Positions 40,109-47,293 of a stretch of 64,000 nt of DNA are shown in pieces; position 1 is the stretch's first letter; each line of letters begins with the position of its first letter. A model generated the notes under the pieces. The model made no database searches, was not told the DNA's origin, and saw only the letters and a program-made list of their open reading frames with translations. Source of the stretch: Saccharothrix australiensis (lineage in GTDB: Bacteria > Actinomycetota > Actinomycetes > Mycobacteriales > Pseudonocardiaceae); assembly GCF_003634935.1 (NCBI RefSeq), contig NZ_RBXO01000001.1, forward strand, positions 2,133,501-2,197,500, written 5' to 3'. The position numbers and the translations under genes were made by a program.

Positions 40109-40531
40109 CGGTCCTCAGCCGCAGGTCTTCGGCCGGGGCCTCGGCTGCGGGCCCCGGCCGGCGGTTCCTGGCCGGCGGTTCCGATGGCGTTCCGGCCGCG
40201 CTTCGCGCCGGCGCGACCACCGACAGGGCGGAGACCGGGTCGAGCTACCCCCGCAGGGATTACCTGAGCCACAGCCGGTCACCGTTGGCCGGAACCCGTG
40301 CCGTCACCGGTATGGGTCACGGCCAACCGGTCGATCGGGGGCTGCGCCGGCCTCGGCGGGCACCGTCCGCGGCGCTCGCGGGGGGCGTCGGCACCGGTCC
40401 GGCACCGGACCTCGCTCGCAGGTCGCGGCGGGTTCGCACGATGGGTGCGTTTCGGCCCCGACCGGCCGGGGTACCCGCCCTGACCCAGCGAAGTTCGCAC
40501 TCCCAGGTGATTTACCTTCACCCGGCGTGAG
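40109..40531. other. Intergenic stretch with terminator, no gene seen
   Basis: This 423-base stretch begins with the terminator listed at 40130-40160. The remainder is GC-rich, with short CCGGCGGTTCC repeats near 40160-40190; I see no frame with a start signal and known similarity. The last 60 bases (40480-40531, GAAGTTCGCACTCCCAGGTG and following A/T-richer bases) look like promoter DNA for the gene at 40532. Confidence 0.4.
40130..40160. terminator. Terminator behind the GAF regulator gene
   Basis: Arms CGGCCGGGGCC and GGCCCCGGCCG (11 bases, perfect) around a nine-base loop, 21 bases after the stop codon. Confidence 0.8.
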
Positions 40532-40813
40532 GTGAACGCTTCCGGGGTGACTGAGCAACGGCGCTCTAAGCCCATCGACCGGGAGTCGGACCTCATCCGA
40601 CGCATCCAGAACCTGGCGCACCGCGCCGAACGCACCGCGTTCAACCACTCGAACCTGGTGGGGCCGCCCCCCTCCCAGGAGCACCTGGACATCCTGGCGG
40701 AGATCCGCGCGCTGACCGAACAGGCGGTGGCGGCACGACTCGGCCGCACCACGAGACTGCCCCGCCAGGCCGACGCGGTGGAGAACGCACCCCTGCGCGC
40801 GCCCGCCCTGTAG
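40532..40813 (+). CDS. Small hypothetical protein
   Basis: A 93-residue charged protein (about 88 if it starts at GTG 40547). It is predicted helical: ESDLIRRIQNLAHRAERTAF near residue 18 and SQEHLDILAEIRALTEQAVA near 48, with an unstructured end. No known domain, no signal or membrane segment. The first helix with Arg/Asn and the LVGPPPSQEHLDIL linker could mediate oligomerisation. Start uncertain; a hairpin follows the stop closely, which supports the gene end. Confidence 0.6.
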   Translation: MNASGVTEQRRSKPIDRESDLIRRIQNLAHRAERTAFNHSNLVGPPPSQEHLDILAEIRALTEQAVAARLGRTTRLPRQADAVENAPLRAPAL

Positions 40814-40823
40814 CACCCGGAGC

Positions 40824-40845
40824 GGGCCGGGCCCGCACCCGGCCC
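40824..40845. terminator. Terminator behind the gene ending at 40813
   Basis: GGGCCGGG-CCCGCA-CCCGGCCC, eight-base perfect arms, ten bases after the stop codon. Confidence 0.6.
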
Positions 40846-41118
40846 ACCGCTGCCCGGTGCCGGCCGCCACTCCGCAGGGAACGGCACCCCGCCACGCGCC
40901 CGCGCCCCGCCGCGGGGCTTCGGCGTGACCCGACCGCGTGAGCCCGCAGCGCACCCCCGCCGCCCGCGCGACCCCCGCTCCCGCCGGAGTCGTCGCAGGT
41001 CAACCACCGCCCCAGGGCATCAGCGCTGGTCAACGCCGGTGCCGGTCGGCGCCCCGGCTCAGGCGGGCGGCCCGGACCGGGTTCCGCCCCACCGTGAAAA
41101 GTCAACCGGGTGACGTGC

Positions 41119-41144
41119 GGAACGTTGGGCCCGTGCCGTACGTT
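41119..41144 (+). promoter_or_regulatory. ECF/SigR-type promoter candidate for secA2
   Basis: GGAAC at 41119-41123 and GTT at 41142-41144 are separated by 18 bases, the spacing of SigR/SigE-type promoters in actinomycetes. The start codon of secA2 follows eight bases later, so the transcript would have almost no leader. Single-copy short motifs occur by chance, hence modest confidence. Confidence 0.4.
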
Positions 41145-41152
41145 GCCGTGCC

Positions 41153-43471
41153 GTGACGACTCTCCTGGGACGGTTCAAGCAGCAGCTGCGCCGCTTCGCG
41201 CAGAAGCCCGGCTCCGCCGACCTCTCGCCGTACCGCAAGCTGCTCGCCGAGGTGAACGAGCAGTCGGACCGCGTGGGCGCCCTCAGCGACGCGGAACTCA
41301 CCGCGGCGGCGGCCGCCCTCCGGGAGAAGTCCGAGTTCGGGCGACCCGAACTGGTGGAGGTCTGCGCCCTGGGCCGCGAGGCCGCCGACCGGGCGCTCGG
41401 CCTGCGGCCGTTCGACGTGCAGATCCTCGGCGCGCTCGGCCTGCTGGAGGGCCACGTGGTCGAGATGGCCACCGGTGAGGGCAAGACCCTGTCGGGCGCC
41501 ATCGCCGCCGCCGGGTTCGCGCTGCGCGGCGACCAGGTCCACGTGGTGTCGGTCAACGACTACCTGGCCCAGCGCGACGCCGAGTGGATGGGCCCGCTGT
41601 ACGAGCTGCTCGGCGTGTCCGTCGGCTGGCTCAGCCAGAGCAGCAAGCCCGAGGAGCGCCGCGCCGCGTACGAGGCCGAGGTCACCTACGCGTCGGTGTC
41701 GGAGATCGGGTTCGACGTGCTGCGCGACCGGCTGGCCGTGGACGAGGCCGACCGGATCGTCCCGCCGCCGCGCGTGGCCCTGGTCGACGAGGCCGACTCG
41801 GTCCTGGTGGACGAGGCGCGCGTGCCGCTCGTGCTGGCCGGCTCCACCGCGGGCCCCGCCGTCGACCCGGCGCTGGCCGACCTGGTCAAGCGCCTCCGCC
41901 GCGACCTGCACTTCGAGGTCGACGACGAGGAGCGCAACGTCTACCTCACCGGCGCGGGCTCGGAGCTGGTCGAGCGCGCCCTCGGCGGCATCGACCTGTA
42001 CTCCGACGAGCACGTGTCCACGACGCTGAGCAAGGTCAACGTGGCGCTGCACGCGCAGGTGCTGCTGCACCGCGACGTCGACTACATCGTCCGCGACGGC
42101 AAGGTGCACCTGATCAACGACACGCGCGGGCGCATCGCCAAGCTCCAGCGCTGGCCGGACGGCCTCCAGGCGGCGGTCGAGGCCAAGGAGGCCGTGCAGA
42201 CCACCGACTCCGGCGAGGTGCTCGACTCCATCACCGTCCAGGCGCTGCTCAGCCGCTACCCGACGGTGTGCGGCATGACCGGCACGGCGGTCGCGGTGGC
42301 CGAGCAGCTGCGCGACTTCTACCAGCTGGAAGTCCTCGTCATCCCGGCCAACGTGGAGTGCGTCCGGGAGGACGAGGCGCCCCGGCTCTACACCACGCTG
42401 GAGCTGAAGGAAGCCGCCATCGTCGAGGAGATCAAGAAGGTCCACGAGACCGGGCGGCCCATCCTGGTCGGCACCCTCGACGTCGCCGAGTCCGAGCGGC
42501 TGTCCCGCAAGCTCGCCCAGGCGGGCCTGGAGTGCGTCGTCCTCAACGCGAAGAACGACGCGGAGGAAGCGGCCATCATCGCGGACGCCGGGTCGTACCA
42601 GCGCATCACCGTGTCCACCCAGATGGCGGGCCGAGGCACCGACATCCGCCTCGGCGGCCACGAGTCCACCGACCGCGAGCGGATCGCGGAACTCGGCGGG
42701 CTCTACGTCATCGGCACCGGGCGGCACTCGTCGTCGCGCCTGGACGACCAGCTGCGCGGCCGGGCGGGCCGCCAGGGCGACCCCGGTGGTTCGGTGTTCT
42801 TCTCGTCGCTCCAGGACGACCTCGTGGCGCAGTACGTGCCGGACCACGACGAGCCCACCGAGGTGGCCGAGGACGGGCGCGTCACCGACTCCGGGACGCT
42901 GCACACGGTCGAGCACGCGCAGCGCGTGGCCGAGGGCGTGCAGCTGGAGATCCACCGCAACACGTGGCGGTACAACAAGCTCATCGAGCACCAGCGCACC
43001 CTGATGTTGGAGCACCGCGACAAGCTCCTGCTGACCGACGCGGCGTGGGAGGAGCTGTCCCGACGCCGGCCGGAGCGCGCCGAGGAGCTGTCCGACATCC
43101 CGACGGAGGTCAAGGTGAGGGCGGCGCGCCTGATCGCGCTGCACCACCTCGACCAGCGGTGGAGCGACCACCTGACGTTCCTGACCGACCTGCGCGAGGG
43201 CATCCACCTGCGGGCGCTGGCGAGGCAGAACCCGCTGGACGAGTTCCACCGCGAGGCGATCCCGGCGTACCACAAGATCGTGCCCGACGCGTGGGACGAG
43301 GCGGAGGAGACGTTCGCCAAGGTGAAGATCGACGAGGAGGGGGCGCACCTGGCGGCGGCGGGCGTGCAGCGGCCGAACACGACGTGGACCTACCTGGTCA
43401 ACGACAACCCCTTCTCGTCGGGGTTGGAGGAGACCTTCAAGGGCTTGGTGAAGCTGGTCCGCCGACGCTGA
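41153..43471 (+). CDS. secA2: Accessory preprotein translocase ATPase SecA2
   Basis: A 772-residue SecA-type ATPase, shorter than housekeeping SecA1 (about 900) and without the zinc-binding C-terminal Cys motif, as in actinobacterial SecA2. Walker A is EMATGEGKTLSGAIA near residue 104, then VSVNDYLAQRDAEWMGPLYE near 127, the DEAD-like ALVDEADSVLVDEARVPLVL near 209, STQMAGRGTDIRLGG near 488, and VIGTGRHSSSRLDDQLRGRA with GRQGDPGGSVFF near 515-545. In mycobacteria SecA2 exports a subset of proteins, some involved in stress. GTG 41153 is the start; a possible ECF-type promoter is immediately upstream. Confidence 0.95.
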   Translation: MTTLLGRFKQQLRRFAQKPGSADLSPYRKLLAEVNEQSDRVGALSDAELTAAAAALREKSEFGRPELVEVCALGREAADRALGLRPFDVQILGALGLLEGHVVEMATGEGKTLSGAIAAAGFALRGDQVHVVSVNDYLAQRDAEWMGPLYELLGVSVGWLSQSSKPEERRAAYEAEVTYASVSEIGFDVLRDRLAVDEADRIVPPPRVALVDEADSVLVDEARVPLVLAGSTAGPAVDPALADLVKRLRRDLHFEVDDEERNVYLTGAGSELVERALGGIDLYSDEHVSTTLSKVNVALHAQVLLHRDVDYIVRDGKVHLINDTRGRIAKLQRWPDGLQAAVEAKEAVQTTDSGEVLDSITVQALLSRYPTVCGMTGTAVAVAEQLRDFYQLEVLVIPANVECVREDEAPRLYTTLELKEAAIVEEIKKVHETGRPILVGTLDVAESERLSRKLAQAGLECVVLNAKNDAEEAAIIADAGSYQRITVSTQMAGRGTDIRLGGHESTDRERIAELGGLYVIGTGRHSSSRLDDQLRGRAGRQGDPGGSVFFSSLQDDLVAQYVPDHDEPTEVAEDGRVTDSGTLHTVEHAQRVAEGVQLEIHRNTWRYNKLIEHQRTLMLEHRDKLLLTDAAWEELSRRRPERAEELSDIPTEVKVRAARLIALHHLDQRWSDHLTFLTDLREGIHLRALARQNPLDEFHREAIPAYHKIVPDAWDEAEETFAKVKIDEEGAHLAAAGVQRPNTTWTYLVNDNPFSSGLEETFKGLVKLVRRR

Positions 43472-43720
43472 TCCCCGCCGTTGGTGGCCCATCGAACGGT
43501 CCCTTGATCGCTCGATCGGGCGAACTGAACGGAGATCGCGGATCTCGCGGCACTTTTCCGGCGCGGATTTCGTTGCCGTGAGAGTAAGGAGCGGCGCGGC
43601 GGGAGGAGAGCGGGCAGGGCGCGGGCAGACGCCAAGCTGAAGGCTGCCCGCACTCGGGGCCAAGGGCCGAGGCCCACCCTCGGAGGGCGCGGGTCGCACG
43701 CCGGTCCACAGTGGACCCGA

Positions 43721-44076
43721 CTCGTCCGCTTCGTCACCGACCCCCACCACCTGCACGTGGTGCTGGAGGCGGGCCGCCGCAGTGGGTTGTTCCGGCAGGG
43801 CGGTGACACGTTCGGGCACTTCGCCATGTCCCACGATGAGGTGATCCGCACGGGCTGGGCCGGGTCCTCCACCAGTGGCTGGACCAGGTGGCCGGGCGGC
43901 GATCTTCGCACGGTCACGGCCTGCACGGCGGGCATCACGGTAACCACCACGGGGGTCACCACGGCGGGGGAATCGGCGTGGGCGGGCTCGTCGCAGGCGC
44001 TGCGGCCGGCGTGTTCGGTGGGATGATTATCGGCGAGGCCCTCGGCGAGGTCGGGGACTTCTTCGAAGGCGACTAA
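43721..44076 (+). pseudogene. C-terminal remnant of a Spo0M-like sporulation-control gene with a frameshift
   Basis: Two adjoining frames give one family-like sequence. From 43721 one frame reads LVRFVTDPHHLHVVLEAGRR and SGLFRQGGDTFGHFAMSHDE to RTGW at 43858; the next frame then continues GRVLHQWLDQVAGRR followed by a Gly/His-rich stretch and a hydrophobic Gly-zipper helix. Joined, this matches my recollection of actinobacterial Spo0M-type proteins, which end 'D.R....-DW..v...WL...-GHHG-rich-GG.aaG..gGm..ge'. The arrestin-like N-terminal part (about 150 residues) is absent upstream, and a one-base shift near 43858 separates the halves. Gene decay is likely; a sequencing error could explain the shift but not the missing part. 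Confidence 0.5.
43888..44076 (+). CDS. Gly/His-rich small membrane protein (possibly the surviving tail of the Spo0M-like remnant)
   Basis: The 62-residue frame from GTG 43888 reads HGHGLHGGHHGNHHGGHHGG near residues 8-27, then a Gly-rich hydrophobic helix (GIGVGGLVAGAAAGVFGGMI) and an acidic end (GEALGEVGDFFEGD). It could bind metal through its His residues at the membrane. There is no ribosome-binding site before 43888, and the frame is open upstream to 43840 without a start, which favours the pseudogene view. The next gene begins 16 bases after its stop. Confidence 0.45.
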   Translation: MAGRRSSHGHGLHGGHHGNHHGGHHGGGIGVGGLVAGAAAGVFGGMIIGEALGEVGDFFEGD

Positions 44077-44092
44077 CCCCGCAGGAGGCATC

Positions 44093-44365
44093 GTGGGCAT
44101 CGGCGGTGTGATCAGCGCTCTGATCGTGGGTCTCATCATCGGGTTCCTCGGCAGGCTCGTGGCGCCGGGCAAGCAGGCCATCCCCGTCTGGCTGACCATC
44201 GTGGTCGGCATCGTGGCGGCTTTCCTGGGCACGTTCGTGGCCCGAGCGCTCGGAGTCGAGGACACCCCCGGCATCGACTGGATCGAGATCATCGTGCAGG
44301 TCGTGCTGGCCGCCGTCGGCGTCAGCCTGGCCGCCGGCTTCTGGGGCAAGAAGCAGGTCCGGTAG
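44093..44365 (+). CDS. GlsB/YeaQ/YmgE family stress-response membrane protein
   Basis: A 90-residue protein with three hydrophobic helices (GVISALIVGLIIGFLGRLVA, WLTIVVGIVAAFLGTFVARA, IIVQVVLAAVGVSLAAGFWG) and the family's Gly-rich spacing and PGKQAIP loop. Family members are stress-induced inner-membrane proteins of unknown function (formerly transglycosylase-associated). GTG 44093 follows AGGAGG. A strong terminator follows 12 bases after the stop. Confidence 0.92.
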   Translation: MGIGGVISALIVGLIIGFLGRLVAPGKQAIPVWLTIVVGIVAAFLGTFVARALGVEDTPGIDWIEIIVQVVLAAVGVSLAAGFWGKKQVR

Positions 44366-44376
44366 CGGCGCGCGCT

Positions 44377-44413
44377 CGAAGGGCCTTCCGGTGAACCGCC
44401 GGAGGGCCCTTCG
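44377..44413. terminator. Terminator behind the GlsB-like gene
   Basis: CGAAGGGCC and GGGCCCTTCG arms extended by TCCGG/CCGGA with one bulge, about 14 paired bases, followed by a T-containing stretch CGCCTTTCC. Confidence 0.75.
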
Positions 44414-44451
44414 CCTTTCCGCGCCTTTTCCGCGCGGTGCCGGCTCCCTAT

Positions 44452-44495
44452 CCTGGTTCGGCGGATCACCGCGCCTGGTTCGGCGGCTCACCGCG
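44452..44495. repeat. 22-base direct tandem repeat
   Basis: CCTGGTTCGGCGGATCACCG-CG followed directly by the same unit with one change (GATCACC to GCTCACC). It lies in the 192-base spacer before the EACC1 gene; no other feature is evident there. Confidence 0.7.
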
Positions 44496-44605
44496 CCGAA
44501 CGCACCCAGGGGCCCGCCGAACGAAGCCCCACGACCCGCACCCGGAACTCCGCCGTCACCGGACGCCGCCGCCCCGAAACCCGCCGAGAGCCGAGAGGCG
44601 ATCAC

Positions 44606-44983
44606 ATGGACCTGGTGTTCACCGTCGACGGACCCGCCGGCACGGACGAGTTACGCAGCCTGCACCGCACGCTGTCGCGGGAGCCGGACCTGCGCGGCCT
44701 GGTCCGGTTGCGGCAGCGCCCGCCCGCGGGGGAATCCCTCGGACCGGTCGTCGAGGCGGTGGAGGTCGAGCTGGCGCCGGACGGCCCGCTGACCGTCGTG
44801 GCGGGCGCGGTCCTGGTGTGGCTCAGGCACCGGCACGGCTCGGTGAAGGTCAAGGTCACCAGGGGTGCGGACGCGGTGGAGGTGGCCGCGCAGCGCATCC
44901 GCGACCTGGACGCCGCGTCGGTGCGACACCTGGCGACCGAGATCGTCACCGCCCTGGACGGCAAGGCCCAACGGCAGAGCTGA
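44606..44983 (+). CDS. Effector-associated constant component EACC1 protein
   Basis: A 125-residue protein with the EACC1 plan: a beta start (MDLVFTVDGPAGTDELRSLH), EPDLRGLVRLRQRPPAGESL near residue 27, VVEAVEVELAPDGPLTVVAG near 48, a helix LVWLRHRHGSVKVKVTRG near 70, and AAQRIRDLDAASVRHLATEI near 92. EACC1 is a constant component predicted to link to variable effectors, often caspase-like peptidases, in actinobacterial conflict systems. Here no effector gene follows: the next 100 bases are repetitive and the next gene is a TetR regulator on the other strand. Confidence 0.78.
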   Translation: MDLVFTVDGPAGTDELRSLHRTLSREPDLRGLVRLRQRPPAGESLGPVVEAVEVELAPDGPLTVVAGAVLVWLRHRHGSVKVKVTRGADAVEVAAQRIRDLDAASVRHLATEIVTALDGKAQRQS

Positions 44984-45086
44984 CAGCAACGCCAGAGCTG
45001 AACGGCAACGGCGAGGCACGGCAACAGCAAGCACGGCAACGGCAAGACCGAGCGGGCAGGTCCACCCGAAGCCGCCGGCGGAGGCG
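44984..45086. repeat. GGCAACAG/GGCAACGG-type short repeats
   Basis: Between the EACC1 stop and the convergent TetR stop, short A-rich units of the form (G)GCAACAG, GGCAACGG and CAGAGCTGA recur irregularly from about 44970 to 45045. They disrupt the place where an effector gene would be expected. No terminator-type stem was found. Confidence 0.5.
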
Positions 45087-45698
45087 TCAAGCGCCCAGCA
45101 TCCGCCGCACGAGGTCGGCGTGGAGCGCCCCGACAGCAGCCGGCGTGCGACGCCCACCCGGCCGGTACCAGCGGGCCACGTCGACGCACAGGGACAGCAC
45201 CGCGAGGGTCGCCCCGCGCACGTCGGGCACCTCGAACGCCCCCGTCGCGACGCCGTCCTCCAGCATCCCCCGCACGGTGGCCTCGATCCGCCGCCGCAGC
45301 GCGCCGACCTCCGCCAGGTGGTCAGGCGTGAGGGCGCCCAGCTCGTACTGCACGACCCGGGCCGTCGTGTGGTGCTCGGCGTGCCACGAGGCGAACGCCG
45401 CGACGGCCGCCGACATCCGCTCGACCGGGTCCTCGCCGGTCACGGAGGTGAGGAGGTCGAGCGAGGCGGCGTGGCCGATCCGGGAGATATGGAACAGCAG
45501 CTCCTCCTTCGACCGGTAGTGGATGTAGACCGCCGCCGGGCTCATGCCCGCCCGCGCGGCGATGTCCCGTGTCGTGGTGGCGTGGTACCCGCGCTCGGCG
45601 AAGGCTGCGGTGGCCGCGGCCAGCATCCGGCGTGCGGCGGGCGGGGTGACGTCGCGCCACGTCCGTTCCAGCGGCCCGGACTCGTCCGCGGCGGTCAT
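45087..45698 (-). CDS. TetR family transcriptional regulator
   Basis: A 203-residue regulator. The HTH domain spans residues 20-65 (RRMLAAATAAFAERGYHATT, RDIAARAGMSPAAVYIHYRS). The C-terminal helices (HAEHHTTARVVQYELGALTP, TLAVLSLCVDVARWYRPGGR) resemble TetR regulators of lipid and acyl-CoA metabolism in actinomycetes (the TetR_C_17/KstR-like group). It is divergent from an SDR gene, with a perfect CTAAGC-N4-GCTTAG palindrome between them. Confidence 0.9.
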   Translation of the reverse strand: MTAADESGPLERTWRDVTPPAARRMLAAATAAFAERGYHATTTRDIAARAGMSPAAVYIHYRSKEELLFHISRIGHAASLDLLTSVTGEDPVERMSAAVAAFASWHAEHHTTARVVQYELGALTPDHLAEVGALRRRIEATVRGMLEDGVATGAFEVPDVRGATLAVLSLCVDVARWYRPGGRRTPAAVGALHADLVRRMLGA

Positions 45699-45755
45699 CG
45701 GGGTGCCTCCTTGACAGCGGCGGCGAGCCTAACGCAGGCTGGGCACGCGCAGGTT

Positions 45756-45771
45756 CTAAGCAACCGCTTAG
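45756..45771. promoter_or_regulatory. TetR-type operator palindrome
   Basis: CTAAGC-AACC-GCTTAG, perfect six-base arms. Sites of the form AAGC-N4-GCTT are typical for TetR regulators of fatty-acid or CoA-ester genes. It lies 58 bases upstream of the TetR start in the divergent promoter region, so it likely mediates autoregulation. Confidence 0.65.
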
Positions 45772-45931
45772 TACGGAAGCGTACCCGCGAGGGACGCGCC
45801 GGGACCGGTGCGAGGCACGCGAAGGCGTCGGAACGGACGATGTGAGGCGTGCGGCGCACCCGAACCCAGCATCGGGAACCAGCACCCGGAACGAGCGCCC
45901 CCGAACCAGCGCCCAGGACGAGCGAAAGGCC

Positions 45932-46702
45932 GTGCCCACAATGGGAATCCTCGACAAGTTCCGCCTCGACGGCCAGGTCGCGATCGTCACCGGGGCGTCG
46001 TCCGGCCTCGGTGTCGCGTTCGCCAAGGGCCTGGCCGAGGCGGGCGCCGACGTCGTGCTCGCCGCGCGGCGCGTCGAACGGCTCCGGGACACGGCCGCGC
46101 TGGTCGAGGCGGCGGGCAGGCGGGCGCTGGTCGTGCGGGCCGACGTGGCGCGACCCGAGGACTGCCACGAGGTGGCGCGGGCCGCCGCCGGCTTCGGCCG
46201 CGTCGGTGTGCTGGTGAACAACGCGGGTGTCGCGTCGGCCGTCCCGGCGACCCGCGAGACGCCCGAGCAGTTCCGCGGCGTCGTCGACGTGAACCTCAAC
46301 GGCGCGTACTGGATGGCGCAGGCCGCCGCCGCCGTGATGACCGGTGGCGGGTCGATCGTCAACGTCTCCAGCGTGCTCGGCCTCGTGTCGGGCGGCCTGC
46401 CGCAGGCCGCGTACTCGGCGTCGAAGGCGGCCCTCCTCGGCCTGACGCGGGACCTGGCACAGCAGTGGACGGGCCGCAAGGGCATCCGGGTCAACGCGCT
46501 CGCGCCCGGCTACTTCGCGTCCGAGATGACCGACCAGTACCCGGACGGCTACCTGGACGCGCACATCGCCCGGCTGCCGATCGGCCGCGTGGGCGACCCG
46601 GAGGAGCTCGCCGCGGCCGTGGTGTTCCTCGCCTCGGCCGCGGGCGGCTACACCACCGGCGCGACGTTCGTGGTGGACGGCGGGGCGACCATCGGCAGCT
46701 GA
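45932..46702 (+). CDS. Short-chain dehydrogenase (glucose/ribitol or 3-oxoacyl reductase type)
   Basis: A 256-residue classical SDR: NAD(P)-binding VTGASSGLGVAFAKGLAEAG near residue 17, LVNNAGVASAVPATRETPEQ near 93, Ser in SIVNVSSVLG, Tyr/Lys in AYSASKAALLGL near 160, and the GATFVVDGGATIGS end. GTG 45932 is chosen because AAAGG precedes it; ATG 45941 (three codons later) is the alternative. The VLAARRVERLRDTAALV pattern after the first strands suggests NADPH. It is divergent from TetR and likely controlled by the palindrome at 45756. Confidence 0.88.
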   Translation: MPTMGILDKFRLDGQVAIVTGASSGLGVAFAKGLAEAGADVVLAARRVERLRDTAALVEAAGRRALVVRADVARPEDCHEVARAAAGFGRVGVLVNNAGVASAVPATRETPEQFRGVVDVNLNGAYWMAQAAAAVMTGGGSIVNVSSVLGLVSGGLPQAAYSASKAALLGLTRDLAQQWTGRKGIRVNALAPGYFASEMTDQYPDGYLDAHIARLPIGRVGDPEELAAAVVFLASAAGGYTTGATFVVDGGATIGS

Positions 46703-46754
46703 TCGATCCGATGACCCGGCTCGCTCGGCGCACGACACACGACTGATCGGCCCC

Positions 46755-47033
46755 GTGAACCGGTGTGCTCGGCTCGACTACCTCGTCCACCAGCTGAGCC
46801 GGCTCGACCGCACCGGGCAGCCGCACCGGGAACGCGTGCTGCTCTACCCGGAGGCGCAGCACGAGACCGTGCCCGAGCTGCTCGCGTTCACCCTGGCGGG
46901 TGGGCGGCTTGGCGAGCTGGTGTCCCAGCACTGGCTGCCGGTGCCGACCAGCGGCGTCGGTGATACCGGGACGTGGCTGCCGTCGCGCGAGCTGTTCGAG
47001 AGGATGGTCGTCGAGATCGGTGGCTGCCCATGA
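46755..47033 (+). CDS. Hypothetical protein
   Basis: A 92-residue frame from GTG 46755 with GC-rich third positions throughout. It contains LSRLDRTGQPHRERVLLYPE and LPVPTSGVGDTGTWLPSREL. No known domain. Its stop overlaps an 18-codon frame (ATGA at 47030-47033), and a third short coding-like frame follows at 47093. The three could be pieces of a decayed gene or small coupled genes; I cannot decide. Confidence 0.45.
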   Translation: MNRCARLDYLVHQLSRLDRTGQPHRERVLLYPEAQHETVPELLAFTLAGGRLGELVSQHWLPVPTSGVGDTGTWLPSRELFERMVVEIGGCP

Positions 47034-47092
47034 GGCTCCTGATCGCGCTGTCGGAAGCGGTGAAGGAGATCCGTGGCTGTCGATAGGGCGCT

Positions 47093-47293
47093 GTGGTGGT
47101 CGGCGCGGGAACGGCCGTCCTCACCTCGGCGGTGGGCGCGGACGACGTGCGCGTGCGGATCGAGTGCCGGTCCGACGACCTCGACTCGGGCGTGGGCGAA
47201 GGCCCGTTCGACGCGACCTGCCTGGGCCGCGTGCAGGCGTGGCGCCCGGCGTCGCGGGAGCTGGTCGTTCGACCGATCGCGTTGTTCCAATGA
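47093..47293 (+). CDS. Short hypothetical frame, possible gene fragment
   Basis: A 66-residue frame with codon use like a real gene. The C-terminal half ADDVRVRIECRSDDLDSGVG and RVQAWRPASRELVVRPIALF is beta-rich, as in a single-strand-rich domain, but I do not recognise it. It has a weak start (GTG 47093, no ribosome-binding site) and ends four bases into the following TetR gene. Probably part of the same eroded region as 46755-47033. Confidence 0.35.
   Translation: MVVGAGTAVLTSAVGADDVRVRIECRSDDLDSGVGEGPFDATCLGRVQAWRPASRELVVRPIALFQ

Larger units (their letters stand above)
40814..41152. other. Intergenic stretch upstream of secA2
   Basis: No gene is supported. It contains a terminator hairpin (40824-40845, GGGCCGGG-N6-CCCGGCCC) just after the preceding gene, three GGTCAAC/AGTCAAC elements at about 40998, 41027 and 41100, and the ECF-type promoter candidate listed separately directly before secA2. 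Confidence 0.45.

Noticed and set aside
41102..43834. 910-codon open frame antisense to secA2
   Set aside because: Same GC artefact; the plus strand encodes a complete SecA2 with all motifs.
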